Of a stretch of 62,665 nucleotides of DNA, positions 9,643 through 17,985 are shown in pieces. The notes under the pieces are model-generated. The model did no database searches, was not told the DNA's origin, and saw only the letters and a program-made list of their open reading frames with translations. The position numbers and the translations under genes were made by a program. This DNA is from an uncultured Dorea sp. (GTDB lineage: Bacteria; Bacillota; Clostridia; Lachnospirales; Lachnospiraceae), in assembly GCA_910584265.1 (NCBI GenBank), contig CAJTZE010000016.1:1-62665 (forward strand), read 5' to 3'. The number at the start of each line of letters is the position of its first letter. Position 1 is the first letter of the stretch.

Positions 9643-11208
9643 ATGGGCTATACGGCATTATATAGAAAGTTCCGTCCCGACACGTTTCAGGACGTTAAGG
9701 GGCAGGACGCGATTGTCAGGACATTAAAGAATCAGATAACAACGGGACGTATAGGCCATGCCTACCTGTTCTGCGGAACCAGAGGAACAGGTAAGACAAC
9801 AGCCGCCAAGATATTTGCGAAGGCGGTAAACTGTGAACATCCGGCTGAAGGAAGTCCCTGCGGGGTATGTGAGATGTGCCAGTCGATTTCGGCGGGCACA
9901 TCTATGAATGTAATTGAGTTTGACGCCGCGTCTAACAACGGGGTTGACAGTATCCGGGGAATCCGGGAGGAGGTATCCTACCGCCCGGCGGAGGGAAGAT
10001 ATAAGGTCTATATTATTGATGAGGCGCATATGCTTTCCGGGGCGGCGTTCAATGCGCTTCTTAAGACACTGGAAGAGCCGCCGGAGTATGTCATATTTAT
10101 TCTGGCGACAACAGAAGCCCATAAGATACCGGTCACGATCCTCAGCCGCTGTCAGAGGTATGATTTTAAGAGAATCTCTGTTGATACGATCTGCACAAGG
10201 CTGAACGAGCTGATCAGCCGGGAAGGCATGGATGTGGAAGAGAAGGCAGTGCGCTATATTGCCAGAGCCGCGGACGGGGCGCTGCGTGATGCTCTGAGCC
10301 TGCTGGACCAGTGTGCGGCATTTTACATCGGGGAACGGCTGACCTATGACCGGGTATTAGAGGTCTTGGGTGCTGTGGATACAGATGTGTTCAGCAAGCT
10401 TTTCAGGGAGCTGCTTGCACAGGATGTGAGAGAGGTTATAGCTACGCTGGATGAATTAGTGATGCAGGGCAGGGAACTGTCTCAGCTTTCGGAGGATTTT
10501 ACATGGTATCTCAGGAATCTTCTTCTGCTTCAGTGCTCGGATGATATGGAGGAGGTACTGGACATATCCACAGAAAATCTGCAGCAGCTGAAGGAAGAGG
10601 CAGGGATGATAGAGACAGAGGAGCTGATCCGGTTCATCCGTATTTTTTCAGAGCTTACCGGGAAATTAAAGTTCTCGACGCAGAAGCGGGTACTTCTGGA
10701 GGTGACATTCATTAAGCTGTGCAGGCCCCAGATGGAGGCCGGGCGCAATGATGCCCTGCTTGCAAGGATACGGGCGCTGGAAACGGCAGTTGAGAAAGGG
10801 ATGGATGCAGTTTCATCCGGACAGATCTCTTACGCGGCGGCGCCGGAGCCGGCGGAGGAGAAGCCGAAGCCGCAGCTTACCCGTGCGCTGTCGGAAGATG
10901 TGAGAGCTGCCGCGAAGAATTTCCGGAGTATTACAGAGAATGCGTCTGTGATGCTGAAACAGTATTTAAAAAAAGCGCGCCTCAGCGCAGGGGAGAACGA
11001 CAGGCTCCAGATTGTGCTTCCGGATGAGATGAGCGCCAGATTTGTGGCGAAGCAGGAGCATAAGGACGAGATTACCCATCTGATCGAGGAAAAGACCGGT
11101 AAGACGATGGAGATCGATGTCCGTCAGGTAGAAGAAGGCAGACATTTTGAAGACCAGTTCGTTGATATTGAGAAATATGTTAATATGGATATTATAGTAG
11201 AGGATTAA
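9643..11208 (+). CDS. dnaX: DNA polymerase III subunits gamma/tau
   Basis: Clamp-loader ATPase that loads the beta clamp and, as tau, links polymerase cores. The N-terminus MGYTALYRKFRPDTFQDVKGQ is canonical. It is followed by Walker A GTRGTGKTT (about 46-54), a zinc module with four cysteines (CEHPAEGSPCGVCEMC), the DEAH box IIDEAHML and sensor SRCQRYDFKRIS. The C-terminal tail after about residue 365 is variable and charged. At 521 residues it is of moderate length for Firmicutes. A slippery heptamer at 10965 may yield a shorter product. The dnaX-ybaB-recR order is conserved in bacteria. Confidence 0.96.
   Translation: MGYTALYRKFRPDTFQDVKGQDAIVRTLKNQITTGRIGHAYLFCGTRGTGKTTAAKIFAKAVNCEHPAEGSPCGVCEMCQSISAGTSMNVIEFDAASNNGVDSIRGIREEVSYRPAEGRYKVYIIDEAHMLSGAAFNALLKTLEEPPEYVIFILATTEAHKIPVTILSRCQRYDFKRISVDTICTRLNELISREGMDVEEKAVRYIARAADGALRDALSLLDQCAAFYIGERLTYDRVLEVLGAVDTDVFSKLFRELLAQDVREVIATLDELVMQGRELSQLSEDFTWYLRNLLLLQCSDDMEEVLDISTENLQQLKEEAGMIETEELIRFIRIFSELTGKLKFSTQKRVLLEVTFIKLCRPQMEAGRNDALLARIRALETAVEKGMDAVSSGQISYAAAPEPAEEKPKPQLTRALSEDVRAAAKNFRSITENASVMLKQYLKKARLSAGENDRLQIVLPDEMSARFVAKQEHKDEITHLIEEKTGKTMEIDVRQVEEGRHFEDQFVDIEKYVNMDIIVED
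10965..10975 (+). other. Candidate programmed frameshift site in dnaX
   Basis: In the zero frame the bases read T TTA AAA AAA G, which contains the slippery heptamer TTTAAAA and a run of seven A. Slippage by -1 would lead to a TGA at 11025-11027 after 18 codons, giving a product of about 460 residues instead of 521. A short GCGC/GCGC hairpin can form just downstream. No strong internal Shine-Dalgarno is seen upstream. Confidence 0.4.
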
Positions 11209-11222
11209 AGGAGGAGAAACCC

Positions 11223-11567
11223 ATGGCAAAACGTGGAGGGTTCCCGGGCGGAGGAATGCCGGGAAATATGGCAAATCTTATGAAACAGGCGCAGAAGATG
11301 CAGCGCCAGATGGAGGAACAGGCGAAGGAGCTGGAATCAAAGGAATTTACGGCATCTGCCGGAGGCGGTGCTGTAGAGGTGACGGTATCCGGGAAAAAAC
11401 AGGTGCTGAAGGTGAAGCTGGATGAAGAGGCAGTGGATCCGGATGATGTGGAGATGTTAGAGGATTTGATCGTTGCCGCAGTCAATGAGGCGCTGGATAA
11501 GGTGGATGCTGAATCGGCAGGTGCAATGTCCAAATTCACAGGAGGAATGCCGGGTGGATTATTATAG
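11223..11567 (+). CDS. YbaB/EbfC family nucleoid-associated protein
   Basis: Small dimeric DNA-binding protein (114 aa) thought to help organise the nucleoid; almost always encoded between dnaX and recR. A Gly/Met-rich N-terminus (MAKRGGFPGGGMPGNM) is followed by a helical segment MKQAQKMQRQMEEQ and the beta hairpin EVTVSGKKQVLKVKLD. The RBS AAAGGAGGAG is strong. Its 3' end overlaps the start of recR by 14 bases, which points to translational coupling. Confidence 0.94.
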   Translation: MAKRGGFPGGGMPGNMANLMKQAQKMQRQMEEQAKELESKEFTASAGGGAVEVTVSGKKQVLKVKLDEEAVDPDDVEMLEDLIVAAVNEALDKVDAESAGAMSKFTGGMPGGLL

Positions 11568-12150
11568 CAGCCAGATTAATAAGTTAATAGAGGAGTTCTC
11601 AAGGCTTCCGGGAATCGGGCCAAAGTCAGCTGGAAGGCTGGCTTTTCATTTGATACACATGCCGAAGGAGCAGGTGAGGGAGCTGGCAGATTCTATGATA
11701 GAGGCGAGGGAGAAGGTGTGTTACTGCCAGTGCTGTCATACCCTGACTGACAGAGAGATCTGCCCCATATGCAGTAACAGCAAGCGGGATCACAGGACGA
11801 TCATGGTAGTGGAATCTACCAGAGATCTGGCGGCATATGAAAAGATTGGAAGATACGAAGGCGTTTACCATGTGCTTCACGGCGCAATATCGCCCATGCT
11901 TGGAATCGGACCCGGCGATATTAAGCTGAAGGAGCTGATCAAGCGTCTGGAGGGAGATGTGGATGAGGTGATCATAGCAACGAATTCCAGCCTTGAGGGC
12001 GAGACTACAGCAATGTATATCAGTAAGCTGATCAAGCCCACGGGAATTAAGGTCAGCAGGATTGCAAGCGGTGTTCCGGTAGGCGGGGATCTGGAGTATA
12101 TTGATGAGGTAACGCTGCTGCGTGCACTGGAGGGAAGAACGGAGCTTTGA
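11554..12150 (+). CDS. recR: Recombination mediator protein RecR
   Basis: Works with RecF and RecO to load RecA onto gapped single-stranded DNA. The helix-hairpin-helix SRLPGIGPKSAGRLAFHL comes first, then a C4 zinc finger (CYCQCCHTLTDREICPIC) and a Toprim domain (MVVESTRDLAAYE). The start is GTG 11554: GGAGGA at 11541-11546 has ideal spacing, and it gives 198 residues, the standard RecR length. The frame is open further upstream but only through ybaB codons. Confidence 0.96.
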   Translation: MDYYSSQINKLIEEFSRLPGIGPKSAGRLAFHLIHMPKEQVRELADSMIEAREKVCYCQCCHTLTDREICPICSNSKRDHRTIMVVESTRDLAAYEKIGRYEGVYHVLHGAISPMLGIGPGDIKLKELIKRLEGDVDEVIIATNSSLEGETTAMYISKLIKPTGIKVSRIASGVPVGGDLEYIDEVTLLRALEGRTEL

Positions 12151-12214
12151 AAGAGCACAAAGAGATAAAAAGTTTCAAAACGTTCAGAACATATGTATAA
12201 GAGAGAGGATTCTA

Positions 12215-12243
12215 TTGACCGTATCTATATTAACGGATATAAT
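12215..12243 (+). promoter_or_regulatory. Sigma-A promoter of the transketolase genes
   Basis: TTGACC, a 17-base spacer and TATAAT, ending about 50 bases before the start codon of the first transketolase gene. Confidence 0.8.
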
Positions 12244-12294
12244 GGGAGTATTAAGATACTTGAAAGGCAATAATGACATTAGGAGGCAATTTTC

Positions 12295-13131
12295 ATGAAC
12301 AAAGTAGAACTTATGAAGACTGCTAATGAGGTCCGCAAGGGTGTTATCGAAGCGGTGCACAGCGCCAAATCCGGTCATCCGGGCGGCTCATTATCAGCGG
12401 CAGATATTTATACGTATCTGTACTTCGAGGAAATGAATGTAGATCCGAAGGAGCCGGACAAGGCGGATAGAGACCGTTTTGTGCTGTCCAAGGGACATAC
12501 TTCACCAGGATATTATTCTGTGCTGGCACAGAGAGGATTTTTCCCAGTGGAGGATCTGAAGACATTCCGTCATACAGGGTCTTATCTGCAGGGACATCCG
12601 GATAAGAAGCATATTCCGGGAGTTGACATGTCTTCCGGTTCTCTGGGACAGGGAATCTCGGCGGCAGTCGGCATGGCAGTATCAGCTAAGCTGTCTGGAG
12701 AGGATTACCGTGTGTATACACTGCTTGGAGACGGCGAGATTCAGGAGGGACAGGTATGGGAGGCCTCCATGCTTGCGGCTCACAGGAAGCTGGACAACCT
12801 GGTGGTGATCGTGGATAATAACAATCTGCAGATTGACGGAGATATCAGCAAGGTTAATTCTCCCTATCCGATCGATAAGAAGTTTGAGGCATTTAACTTC
12901 CATGTAATTAATGTAGACGGACATGATTTTGAGCAGCTGGCAGCAGCATTTAAGGAAGCAAAGGAAACGAAGGGACAGCCGACAGCGATCATCGCGAAGA
13001 CTGTGAAAGGCAAAGGCGTATCCTTTATGGAGAATCAGGCATCATGGCACGGCGCTGCCCCGAATGACGAGCAGTATGCGGTTGCGATGGAAGATTTGAA
13101 GAAAGCAGGTGAAGCATTATGTCAGATGTAA
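12295..13131 (+). CDS. Transketolase, N-terminal subunit
   Basis: Thiamine-pyrophosphate-binding half of a two-gene transketolase of the non-oxidative pentose phosphate pathway. The TPP motif GDGEIQEGQVWEA...NNN is at about residues 142-180, with the conserved His-containing segment SAKSGHPGGSLSAADIY near the start. The length of 278 aa matches split transketolases. RBS TAGGAGGC is strong. The last 13 bases overlap the start of the C-terminal subunit gene, so the two subunits are translationally coupled. Confidence 0.95.
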   Translation: MNKVELMKTANEVRKGVIEAVHSAKSGHPGGSLSAADIYTYLYFEEMNVDPKEPDKADRDRFVLSKGHTSPGYYSVLAQRGFFPVEDLKTFRHTGSYLQGHPDKKHIPGVDMSSGSLGQGISAAVGMAVSAKLSGEDYRVYTLLGDGEIQEGQVWEASMLAAHRKLDNLVVIVDNNNLQIDGDISKVNSPYPIDKKFEAFNFHVINVDGHDFEQLAAAFKEAKETKGQPTAIIAKTVKGKGVSFMENQASWHGAAPNDEQYAVAMEDLKKAGEALCQM

Positions 13132-14057
13132 AGAAGATTGCAACAAGGGAGAGCTACGGCAATGCGCTGGCAGAGCTGGGTAAACTGCATGAGGATGTTG
13201 TTGTACTGGATGCTGACCTTGCAGGAGCAACTAAGACAAGTGTATTTATGAAAGCCTTTCCGGAGCGCCACATTGACTGCGGTATTGCAGAGGGCAACAT
13301 GATGGGCGTGGCGGCAGGACTTGCGGCAACAGGCAAGGTTCCGTTTGCAAGCACATTTGCTATGTTTGCGGCAGGACGTGCATTTGAGCAGGTGCGCAAT
13401 TCCATCGGCTATCCGAAGCTGAATGTAAAGATCGGCGCTACACATGCAGGAATTTCCGTAGGAGAGGACGGCGCAACCCATCAGTGTAACGAGGATATCG
13501 CCCTGATGAGGACGATTCCGGGAATGACAGTTATCAGCCCGTCAGATGATGTGGAGGCGAAGGCGGCAGTTGTGGCGGCATATGAGCATGAGGGACCGGT
13601 ATATCTTAGATTCGGAAGGCTTGCAGTCCCGGTTATCAATGATAAGCCGGATTATAAGTTTGAGCTTGGCAAAGGCGTTGTCTTAAGAGAAGGAAAAGAT
13701 GTAACGATTATTGCAACCGGCCTTCCTGTAGCAAACTGCCTGGAAGCGGCAGAGAAGCTGGCGGCGGATGGAATTGATGCGAAGGTCATCAACATCCACA
13801 CCATCAAACCGCTGGATGAAGAGCTGGTTGTTGCGGCCGCAAAGGAGACCGGTAAGGTGGTTACAGTGGAAGAACATTCCGTGATCGGCGGACTGGGAAG
13901 CGCAGTGTGCGATGTACTTTCTGAGAAGGCACCGACAAAGACATTGAAGATAGGAATCAACGATGTATTCGGCGAGTCAGGCCCGGCTGTTGAACTGGTG
14001 AAGAAGTTCGGTCTGGACGCAGACAGCATCTATGAGAAGGTTAAGGCATTTGTATAA
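13119..14057 (+). CDS. Transketolase, C-terminal subunit
   Basis: Pyrimidine-binding and C-terminal domains of the split transketolase, assembling with the product of the preceding gene. Key features are the catalytic Glu in DCGIAEGNMMGVAAGLA, the THAGISVGEDGATHQ loop and the C-terminal transketolase domain (VTVEEHSVIGGLGSAV). At 312 residues it has normal length. ATG lies inside the preceding gene (ATGTCAGATGTAA). Confidence 0.95.
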   Translation: MSDVKKIATRESYGNALAELGKLHEDVVVLDADLAGATKTSVFMKAFPERHIDCGIAEGNMMGVAAGLAATGKVPFASTFAMFAAGRAFEQVRNSIGYPKLNVKIGATHAGISVGEDGATHQCNEDIALMRTIPGMTVISPSDDVEAKAAVVAAYEHEGPVYLRFGRLAVPVINDKPDYKFELGKGVVLREGKDVTIIATGLPVANCLEAAEKLAADGIDAKVINIHTIKPLDEELVVAAAKETGKVVTVEEHSVIGGLGSAVCDVLSEKAPTKTLKIGINDVFGESGPAVELVKKFGLDADSIYEKVKAFV

Positions 14058-14071
14058 GAGATAGAACAAGG

Positions 14072-14108
14072 ATACGCCCTGGCGGATTTTGGCCGGGGCG
14101 TATTTGTG
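14072..14108 (+). terminator. Rho-independent terminator after transketolase
   Basis: Twelve-base arms ATACGCCCTGGC (14072-14083) and GCCGGGGCGTAT (14092-14103), one G-T pair, loop GGATTTTG, then TTTGTG. Confidence 0.88.
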
Positions 14109-14298
14109 TAAAGTGAAAAGATTTCGCTCCTTATGGGATTTTGGGAAATGCTGCCAAAGACTGACGAGGCACAGAAAGTACCCTCGAAACCCCGTGTATA
14201 TTGGGGAAACATTCTATGGACAAGTCCCACCAGCTGCTAAATTATGCACCTTTCCTATGCTATGATAATCCAAAATATTGGGTGAGGTGAGTATAATA
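14109..14298 (+). other. Leader region before the LysM gene, content unrecognised
   Basis: About 190 bases with no plausible ORF. A small hairpin CCCC/GGGG is at 14191-14207, and a possible -10 (TATGATAAT) sits near 14259. No known RNA family is recognised. Confidence 0.3.
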
Positions 14299-15384
14299 AT
14301 GGAAGGACAATTTCCAAAAAATGTGAAACAGGTGGGCAATGTAAGCGACAGCCCGAAAATCTATGTGGAGGACTATGTTGACACATATTTGAACCAGCTG
14401 AAGGAACAGGGGAGAGAATCACTGGCTGGAGTTTTTCTAATTGGGAAAAATACGATGACTGAGAACCAGGAATGTATCTACGTAACCGGTGCGGTGCAGA
14501 TGAAGGACTTAAATCCGGAGAATGGGGAGCTCGATATTGGACCGGAGCATCTTGAAATGGCAAAAGCAGAAAGCAGGGAATATTTTCATGGGGAGGAGAT
14601 TATCGGCTGGCTTCTGATTATGCCGGGGCATCCGGTTGGATTGAGCGGCAGTATGATCCGTGTGCATGAGAAGCTGTTTCCTGAAAAAAACAGTCTGTTC
14701 ATTCTGATAGACTCAGAGGATGAGGAGCAGGTTTTTGCGTATAAATTCCATGAACTTATGCAGATGGGAGGGCACTATATCTTCTATGAGAAGAACCCGG
14801 ATATGCAGAGTTATATGATCAGCGAGCGTAAACAGATCGGCGTTACACCCAGTGAAGTGGTTGAGGATCGAGCTGCAAAGGATTTTCGCAGTACCGTAAG
14901 GGGACGGATGGAGGCCAGAGAGCAGCGCAGAGAGTCCAGATATGTATATCTGACCAGCGTGCTGCTTGTAATTGTAGTTCTGGCAATCGGTATCTCGACC
15001 ATGAATAATTATGATAAAATGAATTCCGTACAGACTTCAATAGAAACACTGTCCTCTGCGATGCACCAGTCATCGCTGGAGGGAGACGGACAGGCAGAGG
15101 AAGGGGCGGAGATACAAACGGCAGAGGATGGCAGTCAGGAAAATGCAGATCTGCAGACTCTGCAGGCCGAGGATACAGGACAGCAGATGGAGCCTGCCGT
15201 GTCTACGGTCCAGGAAGACTTAGGGGATGAAGGGGACTATTATGTAGTGCAGAAGGGAGATACTCTGGATATCATCAGCGAGAAGATATATGGGACAATC
15301 TCAAAAACAGATGCGATCCGCCAGAAGAATGGATTAGAAGACGGGAATCTTATATTCATCGGACAAAAATTGTTATTACCGTAA
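14299..15384 (+). CDS. Membrane-anchored LysM protein with degenerate JAMM/MPN-like N-terminal domain
   Basis: A 361-residue three-part protein. Residues 1 to about 180 form a soluble domain whose middle (IIGWLLIMPGHPVGLSGSMIRVHEKLF) resembles the JAMM/MPN signature. The metal-binding HxH is absent, so the domain is probably inactive. A charged stretch leads to one membrane helix (about 216-237, YVYLTSVLLVIVVLAIGIS), then a Gln/Glu-rich linker and a C-terminal LysM domain (YYVVQKGDTLDIISEKIYG) that should bind peptidoglycan outside. TTG 14278 is in frame, but ATG 14299 is preferred because GAGGTGAG precedes it. The topology suggests a cytoplasm-to-wall link; function unknown. Confidence 0.75.
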   Translation: MEGQFPKNVKQVGNVSDSPKIYVEDYVDTYLNQLKEQGRESLAGVFLIGKNTMTENQECIYVTGAVQMKDLNPENGELDIGPEHLEMAKAESREYFHGEEIIGWLLIMPGHPVGLSGSMIRVHEKLFPEKNSLFILIDSEDEEQVFAYKFHELMQMGGHYIFYEKNPDMQSYMISERKQIGVTPSEVVEDRAAKDFRSTVRGRMEAREQRRESRYVYLTSVLLVIVVLAIGISTMNNYDKMNSVQTSIETLSSAMHQSSLEGDGQAEEGAEIQTAEDGSQENADLQTLQAEDTGQQMEPAVSTVQEDLGDEGDYYVVQKGDTLDIISEKIYGTISKTDAIRQKNGLEDGNLIFIGQKLLLP

Positions 15385-15398
15385 AAGTATGCTATACT
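15370..15398 (+). promoter_or_regulatory. Sigma-A promoter before the DUF5711 gene
   Basis: TTGTTA, 17 bases, TATACT with an upstream TGC (extended -10). The -35 lies in the last codons of the LysM gene. An imperfect hairpin (CGGGC/GCCCG) follows in the leader before 15488. Confidence 0.75.
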
Positions 15399-15487
15399 AA
15401 GAAAGCGATGCTTTTAAAACGCGTTTTTTGGGCGCGGGAGAAGGCCGGGCAGAATGGAAGCCCGCAGGTTTAAATCGAGGTTAGAAT

Positions 15488-16744
15488 ATGAAGCGTAAGA
15501 AAAAGACGGACTTACAAGTTGTTCAGGATACAAAAGATGTTACAGATGCTTTGATAGACCGGGTGCTGGCAGAACTCAGAGAGGAAGACGGCATTCAGGA
15601 AGAGATTGAAGAGCAGGTGCGCCAGCATAAACGAAGCCGGCGGATTCGTATTACTGTTATTAGTACATTGGTGACTGTGATCCTGACAGCCTCTTTTCTG
15701 GTCATTCATTTACAGACATATACGGCGGCCAGAATTATTACTGCGTATGAAAATGACAGTGATGGGAATGTTAATTATAGGGAGTTCGCGAGCGGAGTGC
15801 TGAAATACAGCAAGGACGGCATTGCTCTTGTAAACCGTAAGGGCAGGGAGGATTGGAATCAGCCTTATCAGATCAAGAATCCGATTATTGACACCTATAA
15901 CAATGATGCAGTAGTGGTTGCGGATAAAGGCGGCAACACGATGATGGTACTGGACCGGGACGGGTTAAAAGGCGAGATACAGACCATGCTCCCGGTAGAA
16001 AAGGCAGTCGTATCTGCGCAGGGGATTGTCTGTGCGGTCTTGAAGAACGGAACATCCCCGAAGATTATCTGCTATGATGCGGCAGGGAACCTTCTGGTGG
16101 AGATGACCACCTCCCTGACTGGTACGGGATATCCGCTGGATCTGGGCATATCGGAGGATGGGAAGCTTCTTCTGGTATCCTATCTGTGTGTGCAGGACGG
16201 CAGGATTGTAACTAAGATAAAATATTACAATTTTGACGGTGAAAAAGATAGTATTCAGGATTACGAAGTAACGGCGGATGATTATGAAAATATGGCGGCG
16301 GCATCGGCGTTCTTTATGAATCCTAAGACATCGGTGGTTGTGGGGGATGACCGGTTACTCTTTTACAGTGGAGAGGGAAAGCCGCAGCTGGCAGAGACGG
16401 TTCTTCTGAATAAGAAGATTAAGAGCGTATTCCACAGCAACCGCTATGTGGGGCTTATTCTGAAAAATGAGCGGAAGGCCGGGTATGAGCTGTGCCTGTT
16501 CAACACGTCCGGCAAGAAGGTTCTGTCTGAGGATTTTACTGGGGATTATGCCAATGTGAAAATCAGCGGAAGCCAGGTGCTGATGTACGATGGAAAGAAA
16601 TGCAGCGTGTTCACCCGGACCGGAATCCATAAGTATGACGGAGAGTTAAGCGGCAATATTCTTGAAATATTTCCGGTTCTGGGGGTAAATAAATACATAG
16701 TGATGAATGCAGACGGGATGGAAGTTATCCGGTTTGTAAAGTAA
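15488..16744 (+). CDS. DUF5711 family membrane-anchored protein
   Basis: Of 418 residues; a highly charged cytoplasmic N-terminus (about 1-52), one transmembrane helix (RIRITVISTLVTVILTASFL) and a large extracytoplasmic region. The outer part contains repeated short beta-strand units such as GKLLLVSYL, DDRLLFYSG and GSQVLMYDG, which suggests a beta-propeller. I recognise it as the DUF5711 type found in Lachnospiraceae; no enzymatic motif is visible. It has its own promoter and is followed after 10 bases by the CvpA-like gene, so both probably act in the envelope. Confidence 0.75.
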   Translation: MKRKKKTDLQVVQDTKDVTDALIDRVLAELREEDGIQEEIEEQVRQHKRSRRIRITVISTLVTVILTASFLVIHLQTYTAARIITAYENDSDGNVNYREFASGVLKYSKDGIALVNRKGREDWNQPYQIKNPIIDTYNNDAVVVADKGGNTMMVLDRDGLKGEIQTMLPVEKAVVSAQGIVCAVLKNGTSPKIICYDAAGNLLVEMTTSLTGTGYPLDLGISEDGKLLLVSYLCVQDGRIVTKIKYYNFDGEKDSIQDYEVTADDYENMAAASAFFMNPKTSVVVGDDRLLFYSGEGKPQLAETVLLNKKIKSVFHSNRYVGLILKNERKAGYELCLFNTSGKKVLSEDFTGDYANVKISGSQVLMYDGKKCSVFTRTGIHKYDGELSGNILEIFPVLGVNKYIVMNADGMEVIRFVK

Positions 16745-16754
16745 GGAGATACGT

Positions 16755-17675
16755 ATGAACTGGCTATTTTGTATTATTGTAATCAGTTTTCTGATTGGAT
16801 TGATCGTCGGAATTATAAGGGGAGCCGTGAAGATAGCAGTATCCCTTTTTGCGACGCTGATAACCTTTCTGCTGGTGTTTTTTGCGACGCCTTATGTATG
16901 TAAGGGGATCACGTCAGTTACTCCGATCCAGGAGGTAGTAGAGACGAAGATTGAGTCCATGATCAATGGTATTGTGGCGAATGCGGCTGCAAGACAGGCA
17001 GGAATTGGAACCGGGAATGCGGAGGCGGTCCGCAATGCCCTGAGTGCGGCAGGTATTGGAGAAGAGCAGCTTGACGCATTGGGAATTTCCGTGGAAGATA
17101 TTGCAGAGGGCAGAATAAGCACCAGTGATCTTGCGGATATGGGCATTTCCCAAAATTTACTGGACGGCCTTAACAACATGGGAGCGGAGGCGGCAGAAGC
17201 GCTTCAGGATATAGAAATTCCAAGGGATATGCAGATCGCGGCGATAGAGAGCGCCGACATTCCGCAGGTATTTAAGAATATCCTTCTTACAAATAATAAC
17301 AGTAAAATATATGATAAGCTGGGAGTCACCAGCTTTGCCTCTTATGTTGCAAAATACATGGCGCAGCTTGTTGTGAATATTGTGGCTTTTATGCTGACGC
17401 TTATTGTGGTGACGATTGTTCTGCGGGCTGTTATTTTCTCGCTGAATGTGATAGCAGACCTTCCGGTGTTCGGATTTATGAACCGGCTGGCAGGGGGAGT
17501 GATGGGAGTGATCGGCGTACTGATTATTGTATGGGCGGCATTTGTAATTATTACAGTAATGTATACGACGGAGATCGGCAGGGAGATGTTTGATATGATC
17601 CAGTCAAACAGTATGTTATCGGTAATTTATGAGTATAATCCGATCATGAAGCTTGCCACAACGCTCCGAATGTAG
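16755..17675 (+). CDS. CvpA family membrane protein
   Basis: 306 residues; two N-terminal membrane helices (about 2-20 and 25-47) and two C-terminal helices (about 207-232 and 245-275) surround a long Ala-rich helical insert (about 60-190), larger than in classical CvpA (about 160 aa). The N-terminal NWLFCIIVISFLIGLIVGIIRGAVK fits the CvpA/colicin V production family, whose role in Firmicutes is unclear. The RBS AAGGAGAT is good. The gene is co-directional with the DUF5711 gene. Confidence 0.72.
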   Translation: MNWLFCIIVISFLIGLIVGIIRGAVKIAVSLFATLITFLLVFFATPYVCKGITSVTPIQEVVETKIESMINGIVANAAARQAGIGTGNAEAVRNALSAAGIGEEQLDALGISVEDIAEGRISTSDLADMGISQNLLDGLNNMGAEAAEALQDIEIPRDMQIAAIESADIPQVFKNILLTNNNSKIYDKLGVTSFASYVAKYMAQLVVNIVAFMLTLIVVTIVLRAVIFSLNVIADLPVFGFMNRLAGGVMGVIGVLIIVWAAFVIITVMYTTEIGREMFDMIQSNSMLSVIYEYNPIMKLATTLRM

Positions 17676-17736
17676 AGAGCAGGCAGAAAATGACGAAAGA
17701 ACGGGAAAGATTTTCCTGTTTTGTGTTAGAAACTAC

Positions 17737-17765
17737 TTGCAGAATTATCTGAGAAGAGGTATACT
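17737..17765 (+). promoter_or_regulatory. Promoter of tRNA-Asn
   Basis: TTGCAG, 17-base spacer, TATACT, ending 26 bases before the mature tRNA. Confidence 0.8.
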
Positions 17766-17791
17766 AAATAAGTGGTGTAAAGAACACCTAT

Positions 17792-17863
17792 TCCTCGATA
17801 GCTCAATGGTAGAGCACACGGCTGTTAACCGTGGGGTTGTTGGTTCGAGCCCAACTCGGGGAG
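17792..17863 (+). tRNA. tRNA-Asn (GTT)
   Basis: Acceptor TCCTCGA pairs with TCGGGGA, with discriminator G. The anticodon arm CACGG-CTGTTAA-CCGTG carries GTT, and the T arm is GTTGG-TTCGAGC-CCAAC. The 3' CCA is not encoded (TGA follows). Confidence 0.97.
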
Positions 17864-17885
17864 TGAATTGAATGATTTATCACAG

Positions 17886-17917
17886 AACCTGTAGGCAGAA
17901 TGTTTACAGGTTTTTGT
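17886..17917 (+). terminator. Terminator after tRNA-Asn
   Basis: AACCTGTA and TACAGGTT arms followed by TTTTTGTG. Confidence 0.82.
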
Positions 17918-17985
17918 GTACCGATTATTGAAAGAAGATGAAGAAAAATCAGATTATGGAATAAATACAATAGGGAGAAATTCAG

